DNA of 49,803 nucleotides from Oscillospiraceae bacterium (GTDB lineage Bacteria > Bacillota > Clostridia > Oscillospirales > Ruminococcaceae), in contig JAFRUS010000031.1 in the NCBI GenBank assembly GCA_017438745.1, forward strand, positions 1 through 49,803, in the 5' to 3' direction. Numbering within the stretch: position 1 is the first letter of the stretch; each line of letters starts with the position of its first letter. A program made the position numbers and the translations under genes. Below the pieces are notes generated by a model. The model ran no database searches. It saw nothing but the letters and a program-made list of their open reading frames with translations, and was not told the origin of the DNA. This document shows, one piece after another, positions 16,608-24,360 of the stretch.

Positions 16608-19013
16608 TTATCGTTTTATGCGTATATTGGTGATCGCGCACTGATCTCCGGTCAGTGCAGTGTATACTTCCGGGATAGTTTCTTCATATGTCGTTACAGA
16701 ACGTATCGAAAGACCGCAGTATTCCGTTGTGATGATAACCTTACCCTTTTCTTTGTGGTACGTAAGTTCACAGTCAAGGCCGGATTTGTTTTTCGTTTTC
16801 CAGTCGTTCCAGTTTGTAAATGAATCAAGCTTTGTAACAGAAACCTGATTATCAGCAAGTTCGTCTTCTTCCCAGCCTTCACCGTCAAGTCGCAGAACTG
16901 TTAGTTCACGGTAATTCTCACCGTCAGGTTTACCGTCGTCTGAAGTGAACAGAAAGGCAAAAGCACAGTGCCATACCAGTCTGGCGGTCGGAAGGCTCAT
17001 GGTGTGGAAACTTATCTTCATACCGTCAGTAACTTTTATTCCTTGTGAAGAGGCGGCACGCCATCCGTCAACCTGAACATTCGGAATATCTCCGGCAGGG
17101 ACGTTTATGTAGCTTATCTCTTCAGCAATACGCGGAATAAAGCCTTCACTGATCTCCTCATCAGTTTTGTTTACGTCAACGTCTGTTATCGTACAATGTT
17201 CTCCGGTGATTGATAAATATGCAAATCTTGTGCTGTCCTGAAGAGCGAGGATTATCTCGTGCGAACGGAAGCCGTCTGTCATGCGGATAAGTGCATGATC
17301 TTTGAAACGTACAGCATCGATATCGATCGTTACTTCGCCGTTTATGAAGGCCTTTGTCTCTTCGGCAGCAGATTTTATATTTTTTGTCTCAGCCTTTACG
17401 TTACGGGCTTCTGATATTTCTATTACGCCGTCAGCTCGGATAGTTGCATATTCCAGATAAAAAAGATCGCGCCGTTTATTTTCGTCCTCGTATACACGTG
17501 CATCGAGAGAATCGAAAATGATGAATGTCGGTATGTACACATCTTCCTTAAAGCCGTCATTCATTTTGGTTTTAAGGCTGATATGAGTAAAAGTGTTAGT
17601 GAGCAGTATTCCGGCTGATGAAGCTGAACGGTAACGGCTGCATACAAGGGAAGTGTCGCCTTCGAGTTCATAAGGATCTTCACGTTCCTTCATCTGGTAT
17701 TCCGAGTCAAGATCGATGAAGTGTATCATGATTTTTGCGTATACCGGATCAAACTGCGTACCGATTCCTTTTACTAATTCCTCACGTACTATCTGCTGAG
17801 GTATAGGATCGCGGTAGCTTCGTTTGGATGTCATTGCGTCATAGGCATCTGCAACAGCGATTATTCTGGCGAGATCAGGAATATCTTCGCCCTTAAGTCC
17901 TTCAGGATAGCCGTTTCCGTCATATCTTTCGTGATGATAATTAGCACCTATGGAAAGATAAGGGGACTGACTGATACTTGAAAGGATCTGTTTTCCTATG
18001 ACAGGATGGGATTTGATTATCGCATATTCTTCGTCAGTGAGCTTTCCTTCTTTGTTGATTATACTGTCATGAATACCTATTTTACCAACGTCATGAAGTA
18101 GAGCGGCAAAGTATATCTCTTCACATTCTTTATCCGTTTTGCCGGCGTAATGAGCGATTTTTTCAGAGTATTTTGCTACACGGCGTGAATGACCGTGAGT
18201 GTATTTATCTTTTGCATCGATGGAGTTTGCAAGAGCAGAGGCCGTCTGTTCGAAAAGCAGCTTCATATTTCTTCGTTCTTCACGTTCGTGCTCTATTTCA
18301 CGCATACTGGCCTGCTCAAGCATATTGTTTGTGTCGATAAGGGACATTATATAGGTGATCATAGCCATTCCCACAAGGGACATATTTGCAAAGGATATGC
18401 CGTAAACAAACAGCTGAAGAACAGCTGCGGCGGTCGGAATAATTGAAAAGAGCAGGAGGGAAAGGCCAAGAAATCGGCCCAGCCGCTTGTAGTTGTCGAT
18501 TACAACTGAAAGGTCGATAAGCAGAACGCTTAACGGGAAAATATATGAGATTATATATCCGGCTGCTCTCTGATAGCAGTTTAGCTCATCGAAAGTATAG
18601 TAAAAGCCTGTAAACTGCGAAATAATGAGAAGTGCAAATCCGATAATGGCAATATAGCACGAATGCCGCAGTCGTTTGGGTGGTTTGTCATATTTATCGT
18701 CGCTTACGAGAATATCTATAAGATAGAGCGTAAAGATCAGCGGTATAGCAAGAGTAAACATAAATACCGAAAAATTGCTTATCCTGACCATCCAGTATCC
18801 GACGACATCAGTATTGCCGCGATAGTAGTATGCAAACCTGTCAAAAACAAGAAGAAGCATGGAAGCCAGCTCAAGCGCAAGCATTATCCATTTTCTTCGT
18901 TTTGTAAGTGTTTTAGTTATAAGGACGAAAAATGCAAGCATCCCGCATATACTGCTGAGGACGAGCATTATATTCATCTGATATTCTTTTATTAAATCTA
19001 AAATGTACCCCAT
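16608..19013 (-). CDS. HD-GYP domain membrane protein, putative c-di-GMP phosphodiesterase
   Basis: 801 aa. About seven membrane segments occupy residues 10-225, a short coiled-coil (about 232-258) follows, and an HD-GYP domain spans about 262-430 with HSRRVAKYS, H307/D308 in LLHDVGKIGIHD and HHERYDGNGYP (GYP at 368-370). HD-GYP enzymes linearise cyclic di-GMP. The C-terminal 370 residues match no domain I know; they include strand-rich pieces with many Asp, Thr and Trp and a recurring CAITN/CTITD phrase (near 790 and 625), suggesting a duplicated beta domain. Promoter not clear. Neighbours are not functionally linked. Confidence 0.85.
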   Translation of the reverse strand: MGYILDLIKEYQMNIMLVLSSICGMLAFFVLITKTLTKRRKWIMLALELASMLLLVFDRFAYYYRGNTDVVGYWMVRISNFSVFMFTLAIPLIFTLYLIDILVSDDKYDKPPKRLRHSCYIAIIGFALLIISQFTGFYYTFDELNCYQRAAGYIISYIFPLSVLLIDLSVVIDNYKRLGRFLGLSLLLFSIIPTAAAVLQLFVYGISFANMSLVGMAMITYIMSLIDTNNMLEQASMREIEHEREERRNMKLLFEQTASALANSIDAKDKYTHGHSRRVAKYSEKIAHYAGKTDKECEEIYFAALLHDVGKIGIHDSIINKEGKLTDEEYAIIKSHPVIGKQILSSISQSPYLSIGANYHHERYDGNGYPEGLKGEDIPDLARIIAVADAYDAMTSKRSYRDPIPQQIVREELVKGIGTQFDPVYAKIMIHFIDLDSEYQMKEREDPYELEGDTSLVCSRYRSASSAGILLTNTFTHISLKTKMNDGFKEDVYIPTFIIFDSLDARVYEDENKRRDLFYLEYATIRADGVIEISEARNVKAETKNIKSAAEETKAFINGEVTIDIDAVRFKDHALIRMTDGFRSHEIILALQDSTRFAYLSITGEHCTITDVDVNKTDEEISEGFIPRIAEEISYINVPAGDIPNVQVDGWRAASSQGIKVTDGMKISFHTMSLPTARLVWHCAFAFLFTSDDGKPDGENYRELTVLRLDGEGWEEDELADNQVSVTKLDSFTNWNDWKTKNKSGLDCELTYHKEKGKVIITTEYCGLSIRSVTTYEETIPEVYTALTGDQCAITNIRIKR

Positions 19014-19169
19014 AGTAATTCCTCAAAACCCTGTTTTCTGATAAGCTTATCTGTCTGATAATCGTTACGGAGCTTAGTTTGAGTACTTTAATCCCCGTTT
19101 TTCAGATCAGTGCCTATACATAATTAAAGTATATCACTAATCGTCAGATTTTTCAAGAGATAAAGATAT

Positions 19170-19198
19170 TTGACGAAGTGAATAAAACAGGGTATAAT
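19170..19198 (+). promoter_or_regulatory. Promoter of the cohesin-dockerin gene
   Basis: TTGACG (19170-19175), 17 bp, TATAAT (19193-19198), then GGAGGGA before the ATG at 19241. Confidence 0.85.
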
Positions 19199-19240
19199 AA
19201 TTTTTGAAAACGCCGATATTTTTTACCGGAGGGACCGTAT

Positions 19241-20125
19241 ATGGTTTTTAAAAAGATAACTGCACTTTTGATCTCATGTGCCCTTATATTCTGTCCGACA
19301 TTTTTATTTTCTTATTTATCAGTTCAGCATGTCTCAGCAGCTTATGAAGGTTCGGAAAATCCATGCAACAGGCAGGATGACACGGAAGTTCAGTATGACG
19401 GAAAACGCTGGGTGCAGCCGGCGGACTGGAACTGTCCGACTGTAAATCCGCGTGACTATGAAGGTGGTATAATGATCTTTTCTGACAAGATCGGACTTGA
19501 ACCTGAAACTGCTTCCGGAAAGGTTCAGAGATTTTACGTCAGCGTTCACGGAGCGACTGAACCTGTAAGTATGATGAAATTCCACATCTTTTACGATACA
19601 CGGTTGAAAGTGAAGCCGAATTCTGACGGTGATGTCATGAATGCAGGAAAAGCTGTGAGAGATTTCGATACAGGATCGGCGATGGTCAGAGAAGGCGAGC
19701 TCGTATTCTACGCATATTCGAAAACTGATATAGAACTGATAAACGGCAGTCTGTTCACCATAGATTTTATTATCCCGGAAAATGCAGACCGCGGCGAGGT
19801 TTATCCGGTAGGTTTTTCGTATGTGGATGACGGTGTGGTAAGCGATACCTTCATTAATGCCGCTAAGGACGATGCCGGAAAACTGCAGATGACCTATGTG
19901 TTCTCAAAAGGAATCTACAACGGATATATCAAGATGATGGGCGATAAAAGAATAAAAGGCGACGTAAATGAGGACGAAGCAGTAAATACTGCAGATTTTG
20001 TCGCACTTGTACGCATCATTCTAGGAATGTCAGCGACCACTGAACCAAGAGCATCTGATCTGAACAAAGACGGCGTGACAGATGTTAAGGATCTGCTGGT
20101 GCTTAAAAAGATACTGCGTTCATGA
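19241..20125 (+). CDS. ScaC-like protein: cohesin-like module plus dockerin
   Basis: 294 aa secreted protein. A signal peptide (about 1-34), a short Cys-containing spacer, a cohesin-like beta module (about 77-232) and a C-terminal dockerin (about 239-294) are seen. Support for the cohesin is MMKFHIFYDTRLKVKP, the alternating strands GELVFYAYS and LFTIDFIIPENADRGEVYPV, and the end FSKGIYNGYIK, which resembles ends of Ruminococcus cohesins. The dockerin has loops DVNEDEAVNTAD and DLNKDGVTDVKD; Glu replaces the usual Gly in loop 1. Size and order match R. flavefaciens ScaC, an adaptor that plugs into the main scaffoldin and offers a different cohesin. Here it lies outside any scaffoldin cluster. 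The cohesin call needs a profile search. Confidence 0.65.
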   Translation: MVFKKITALLISCALIFCPTFLFSYLSVQHVSAAYEGSENPCNRQDDTEVQYDGKRWVQPADWNCPTVNPRDYEGGIMIFSDKIGLEPETASGKVQRFYVSVHGATEPVSMMKFHIFYDTRLKVKPNSDGDVMNAGKAVRDFDTGSAMVREGELVFYAYSKTDIELINGSLFTIDFIIPENADRGEVYPVGFSYVDDGVVSDTFINAAKDDAGKLQMTYVFSKGIYNGYIKMMGDKRIKGDVNEDEAVNTADFVALVRIILGMSATTEPRASDLNKDGVTDVKDLLVLKKILRS

Positions 20126-20164
20126 ACAGAAAGAATGGACTTTAAAAGTCCTGAATACAATAGA

Positions 20165-20210
20165 ATCAGCATATTCATCTCGCGTAAATACGTAGGTTGA
20201 ATATGCTGAT
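20165..20210. terminator. Hairpin after the cohesin-dockerin gene
   Basis: ATCAGCATATTCA/TGAATATGCTGAT with a 20-nt interior. A related ATCAGCATAT stem is at 23036-23083. The T-run is weak, so the next hairpin is the better terminator. Confidence 0.55.
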
Positions 20211-20229
20211 ATGCTTTTCAGTACACAAC

Positions 20230-20267
20230 AAAGGCATCAGAGCTTTTCGGTTGGCTCTGATGCCTTT
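20230..20267. terminator. Bidirectional terminator between convergent cellulosomal genes
   Basis: AAAGGCATCAGAGC/GCTCTGATGCCTTT with a 10-nt loop, located between the two stop codons. Confidence 0.8.
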
Positions 20268-20290
20268 CGCTTTATACGGTGAATTCAGCT

Positions 20291-22684
20291 TCACTGCAGA
20301 AGCAGACTCTTCATCATGCACAGATCTGCAATGTTGATCTTTCCGTCTTCGTTAAGATCAGCGGCTGTGCTGTCCGTAATTTCGGCATCCTGCGCTGCCA
20401 TCATCCATTTCTGTAAGAGGAGAATATCTGCTGAATCCAGTGATCCGTCAGCGTTGATATCACCCTTTATCTTTTCAGGTGGAACAATGACCGGATCAGC
20501 TGGTTTGCCGTTAAGATAGTAAGGGGTCCAGCCGTTCAGATAAGTATTAACGTCAAGTCCGTCACCGGAATAACGCACCGTGTTCTGAACTCGTCCGGAT
20601 GTGTTTACCGGATTTCCTCCGGCAGTAGTGCCGAATTCCTTGAAATGTGCGGCAGCAGGATCGTTGTTGCTCATTTTCGTCCATCCTGCGGAGGTGATGA
20701 TGTTTTCGTACTGAAGTTTTGTGTTTACAAAGGCAACATCCGCCTCAGCACCCCAAGGCCTGCCGAAATATCCGGAGCCGACGTTCTTTCCGCCGGCGGC
20801 AGTAACGTTACAGTTATAGAAAAGCGTCTTGCCCTTGCTCTTCATTGCAGTGATATATCCGCCCACAGCCTTGTCGGAATATCCGGCGAATTCAAGATCG
20901 CAGTCTTCAAATATCATGTCGCCCTGTCCGAAGATGTAATCGGTGTTGCCGACGATATGACAGTCACGGAAATATCCTGATGCACTTCCGACATACAGAG
21001 TATCCTGACTTCCGAGGAAGGTACATTTGTAGAATTCACTCTGATCTCCCTCAACGGCAATTGCCGCTCCGCGTTCAGTGGAACCCTTGCTGGTGACATC
21101 TGCCCACTTGGTACGCTGGAATGTTATCGACTGACTGCCGGAAACTTCAACGCCGTCAGCGATCTCTTCGTCAGTCACATATCTGTTAAATGAATTCTCG
21201 AAGGTTATGTACTCCGCACGGAAATAATCCGCATTTCCTTTGAGAGCGGTCGCACTGCCCCAGCGGGTAGCCTCACCCTTGGAAGTTTTGTTTCTGGCAT
21301 TTTCAGCGTTGTAATAACCGTCGCTGCCCATGCTGTAGTATTTGTATCCGATACCGTAATACCAGGTCAGTCTGACTTCAGCTGACGGATCATCGTTGAT
21401 GAAACTGATGTACGGCGTATTTACTATTATCTGCTCGCGGTAAACACCCGGAGCGATGTGTATGCTTACGCGCTGTTCCTCCGAAGTTGGATTTATCTGA
21501 GCGGCAGCGGTTACGGCTTCAGAAACGGTACTGTAGCTGCCGTCTTTGTCAAAGAAACCAACGTAAAGATGTGCACCCTGAGATTGAGATGGTGACGGGG
21601 ATGGGGAAGGAGTAACTACCGGATCATCCTGCGGTTCTGAAATTATGCCGAGTTTTACGTTGTTTGCCGGCCAGCTTCCGTACCATGCATATCCTGTTCG
21701 TCTTTCCTGACTGATCTTTGAAACATCGTCATATGCTTTGCCATCACGGTCGGCAAACAGAGGTTTGCAGTTCTGAAGATCATAGAATCGTGCCCATGTG
21801 GTCGAACCTTCGGAATAAGTCACGACCTTATCAGATTTGTCAGCGTTCCAGTCGAATTTCGTATTATCGAGTTTTACGGAATCAAACCATGTTACCGCGG
21901 CGTTGATGCTCCGGATCACTTCTTTTGTTTTCATTTCATCCGGAAGTGAGCGGAGAAAATCAACTATTCCCGAACTTTCCGATGTACATACGGACGGCAG
22001 TTCATATGCTCTGGCAGATGCAGGTGCAAGGGTATTTTCATCGTGCTGCTGACACCATGCCGTAAGAGTACCGTTTACTTTGATCTGGCATTTCAGAATG
22101 CAGTCTATACCTTTGTTCACCGCATTCTTGGCTTTTTCTTTGCGTTCACTGTCAACAAATGCGAAATCCTCAGATCCGTCTCCGACTTCCTGCATTATTC
22201 TGAGAACTGCGACCATAGCCGAATCGTTGAAGGTTATATGGGCGTGATATGTTCCCGGATCACTGAACACCTGCGGCCATCCGCCGTTTGAGTACTGTCC
22301 GTTTATCAGAAGATCGATGCCCTTTAAGCAGGATGTTTTGTATTTTTCATTCTTTGTCGCATTATAGAGCTTCGCGAGATAGCGTATCTGTCCCCATGTT
22401 GCGTTGTTATCGATAGTGGATTTGTTCCATGAGCCGGATGTTTCAGTTTTCATATCCTTGCGCCATCCGCCGTCCCACAGCTGATATGCGACTATCTCAT
22501 CACCGTAGGAAATCGCTTCGCTGCTCGTCCACCATGACGCATCCTTTTTACTGTAAGTGCTCCATGAAAAATCATTGTCACCGGCATAAACTTTTATAAT
22601 ATCACCGGACTGAACCGGCAGAGCTGTCATAAGCATGCATGCTGTAAGTATTACCGCTGCCGCTCTCTTTTTATAATGTCTCAT
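20291..22684 (-). CDS. Bifunctional pectate lyase (PL10)-pectin methylesterase (CE8) with dockerin
   Basis: 797 aa from the ATG at 22684, chosen for GGGAGGAAC upstream; it gives a proper signal peptide (MRHYKKRAAAVILTACML). A PL10-type lyase domain (about 35-350) shows DGGWRKDM, NGQYSNGGWPQVF and ITFNDSAM. A SPSPSPS linker (about 357-368) leads to a CE8 methylesterase (about 370-720) with GSQDTL (D561), GNTDYIFG (D582) and GYFGRPW (R642). A dockerin (740-797) has loops DINADGSLDSAD and DLNEDGKINIAD. The esterase removes methyl groups from homogalacturonan and the lyase cuts the freed polygalacturonate, so the fusion couples successive steps on one cellulosomal chain. Confidence 0.9.
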   Translation of the reverse strand: MRHYKKRAAAVILTACMLMTALPVQSGDIIKVYAGDNDFSWSTYSKKDASWWTSSEAISYGDEIVAYQLWDGGWRKDMKTETSGSWNKSTIDNNATWGQIRYLAKLYNATKNEKYKTSCLKGIDLLINGQYSNGGWPQVFSDPGTYHAHITFNDSAMVAVLRIMQEVGDGSEDFAFVDSERKEKAKNAVNKGIDCILKCQIKVNGTLTAWCQQHDENTLAPASARAYELPSVCTSESSGIVDFLRSLPDEMKTKEVIRSINAAVTWFDSVKLDNTKFDWNADKSDKVVTYSEGSTTWARFYDLQNCKPLFADRDGKAYDDVSKISQERRTGYAWYGSWPANNVKLGIISEPQDDPVVTPSPSPSPSQSQGAHLYVGFFDKDGSYSTVSEAVTAAAQINPTSEEQRVSIHIAPGVYREQIIVNTPYISFINDDPSAEVRLTWYYGIGYKYYSMGSDGYYNAENARNKTSKGEATRWGSATALKGNADYFRAEYITFENSFNRYVTDEEIADGVEVSGSQSITFQRTKWADVTSKGSTERGAAIAVEGDQSEFYKCTFLGSQDTLYVGSASGYFRDCHIVGNTDYIFGQGDMIFEDCDLEFAGYSDKAVGGYITAMKSKGKTLFYNCNVTAAGGKNVGSGYFGRPWGAEADVAFVNTKLQYENIITSAGWTKMSNNDPAAAHFKEFGTTAGGNPVNTSGRVQNTVRYSGDGLDVNTYLNGWTPYYLNGKPADPVIVPPEKIKGDINADGSLDSADILLLQKWMMAAQDAEITDSTAADLNEDGKINIADLCMMKSLLLQ

Positions 22685-22774
22685 CAGAAGTTCCTCCCTG
22701 GTTATGAACATTGTTTCTTTTAAATGTTTAAAACAGCGTTCATAGAACCGATTTTTAACTTTACATACATCTAA

Positions 22775-22803
22775 ATTATATCATGGAATGGATGAAACGT
22801 CAA
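22775..22803 (-). promoter_or_regulatory. Promoter of the pectinolytic fusion gene
   Basis: On the minus strand TTGACG (22798-22803), 17 bp, TATAAT (22775-22780); predicted leader about 85 nt. Confidence 0.85.
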
Positions 22804-23136
22804 CAAAGGATTTGAACATTAGAACATAAATTATATTCAGAATTGCCAATTACGGTAAGTGCGTCCGAGAATAAATCTGTATAAGCAGCTGCTATTAATA
22901 AATAATAGTTGCATATGATCTGATAGCATTTAGATATTTGTGTATTGCCACAGAAGCGGTACGCCTTGCGGCGTGCTATTGTAAACGTGGCTTTGCCACG
23001 TTATATTTAAAGCATTAGCCCTGCATAGAAAACACAAATCAGCATATCCGTATTCACGATTTTATGTGAGGAAATGCTGATTTATATTGTGGATATTATT
23101 TTACTATGTTTATAAACAATAAATTCTGATTACTTA
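22804..23136. other. Intergenic stretch with hairpins
   Basis: No gene is supported. It holds GTACGCC-TTGC-GGCGTGC (about 22959-22976), AACGTGGC-TTT-GCCACGTT (22984-23002), whose GGCTTTGCC centre recalls the composite elements at 30454 and 45564, and the terminator-like hairpin at 23036-23083. Confidence 0.6.
23036..23083. terminator. Probable terminator after the HTH-repeat gene
   Basis: AAATCAGCAT/ATGCTGATTT enclosing a second small stem TCAC/GTGA. On the minus strand it lies about 50 bases past the HTH-repeat stop and is followed by GTGTTTTC. Confidence 0.6.
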
Positions 23137-24108
23137 TCAGTTTTTAATAGATCTTAAAGCCCTAGCTGTTTCAGTACTAATATTAAACTTTTGAGCTAAA
23201 TCTATATTGCTGATTCCAGGGTCCATATTCAGGAAATTCCTGATGTTACTATATTTGGCTTCAGGTATTTGCTGCATATTATTGCTTGTGTTGCCTGCTA
23301 GATGGTTTATTTCTTCAAACGTTAAATTAAGTGCTGGTCTATAAGCTCTAGCTGTTTCGACATCAGTTTTTGTTTTTTCAGCAAGATCTTCGTCGCTAAT
23401 TCCGGGATTGTTCTTCACAATAGTACATATTTCGTCATAGCACCCTTTGACAATTTGCTGAATCTTGTTATTTGAAGAACCGGCTGAATGATATATTTCT
23501 TGATATGATAGATTTAAAGTTGGTCTAAAAGCTCTGGCTGTATCAATTTTTACATTAAGCTCTTCGGCTAATTCTTCATCGCTAATTCCTGGATTTTCAC
23601 GTACAATTTTATGAAGATTTTTGAATTGCCATACTGGTATAGGTTCAACATTATTAGAGGAAGAAAGGGCCGCTTGTTTGATTTTATTATAATTATCTAA
23701 ATTAATATCAGAGTTGGATTTTTTCTGGCCATTATTTGAACCAATCGGATCAGCGTTAAGATCAATATTACTATTAGTGTTTGTGTTACGATTCTGATTA
23801 GGCGTATTGCTTATTCCATTTGAAATCTTAATAATTGCTATTACAATTATTACAGGTAGTGCACTAAGTACAAGAGCAACTGCTAAATAAAATGCATCTC
23901 CATCATCGTTAACTCTTTTTAATCCGGATTTTATATATGAAATAAAATTCATGTTTTCAGTTAATCTTTTAAATATAGTGATGATAGTTAGTATTGCTAT
24001 TATTAATCCTGCAACTACTGAATAACCAAACACATAATTTTGTGACGCTTCAGATCCACTGCCAAATACTATTTGTAAAAACGATGGAACAAAGTTGAAG
24101 GCACACAC
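23137..24108 (-). CDS. Membrane protein with three tandem 62-residue helix-turn-helix repeats
   Basis: 323 aa from a GTG start at 24108; no named family recognised. Two membrane segments (about 26-46 and 74-95) precede an Asn/Thr/Ser-rich linker (about 96-155) and three C-terminal repeats. The HTH-like cores begin at residues 173, 235 and 297, exactly 62 apart: PGISDEELAEELN with TARAFR, PGISDEDLAEKTK with TARAYR, and PGISNIDLAQKFN with TARALR. Each looks like a DNA-binding helix-turn-helix. The true start may be the ATG at 24155 with AAGGA six bases upstream, one base out of frame (see findings); this would add a membrane segment. The gene is AT-richer than its neighbours and faces away from a 33-bp repeat array. 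Confidence 0.7.
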   Translation of the reverse strand: MCAFNFVPSFLQIVFGSGSEASQNYVFGYSVVAGLIIAILTIITIFKRLTENMNFISYIKSGLKRVNDDGDAFYLAVALVLSALPVIIVIAIIKISNGISNTPNQNRNTNTNSNIDLNADPIGSNNGQKKSNSDINLDNYNKIKQAALSSSNNVEPIPVWQFKNLHKIVRENPGISDEELAEELNVKIDTARAFRPTLNLSYQEIYHSAGSSNNKIQQIVKGCYDEICTIVKNNPGISDEDLAEKTKTDVETARAYRPALNLTFEEINHLAGNTSNNMQQIPEAKYSNIRNFLNMDPGISNIDLAQKFNISTETARALRSIKN

Positions 24109-24178
24109 TATAGAGGCTAAAAATAGTATTATACTCCATAACTTATTTTCTTCATAAATTATCCTTAGAGCCGATTCG

Positions 24179-24292
24179 GAAAAACGTTACAAACATATGC
24201 TGAAAAATCAAGAAAAACGTTACAGATTTACATTAAAAAATAGAGAAAAACGTTACAAAGGTATTGAAAAAACTTAAGAATAATGTTACAAT
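24179..24292. repeat. 33-bp-period direct repeat (iteron) array
   Basis: The 13-mer GAAAAACGTTACA occurs exactly at 24179, 24212 and 24245; a fourth, diverged copy GAATAATGTTACA starts at 24278. All four are exactly 33 bp apart. Spacers also share A-runs and a TA step in register, so the whole 33-bp unit is repeated loosely. The array fills the space between two divergent genes and its last unit contains the ATPase promoter -10. Confidence 0.93.
24264..24292 (+). promoter_or_regulatory. Promoter of the AAA ATPase gene, inside the iteron array
   Basis: TTGAAA (24264-24269), 17 bp, TACAAT (24287-24292) with an extended TGT just before the -10. An inverted copy of the 13-bp unit, TGCAACATTATTC (24330-24342), lies downstream of the predicted start site. 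Confidence 0.7.
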
Positions 24293-24360
24293 ATAGTTGT
24301 GAGATACGATAAAACCGTGAATTGTTAAGTGCAACATTATTCAAAAACTGAGGTGATACT

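Noticed and set aside
24179..24292. CRISPR array
   Set aside because: 13-bp cores without palindromy, A-rich related spacers and overlap with a promoter.
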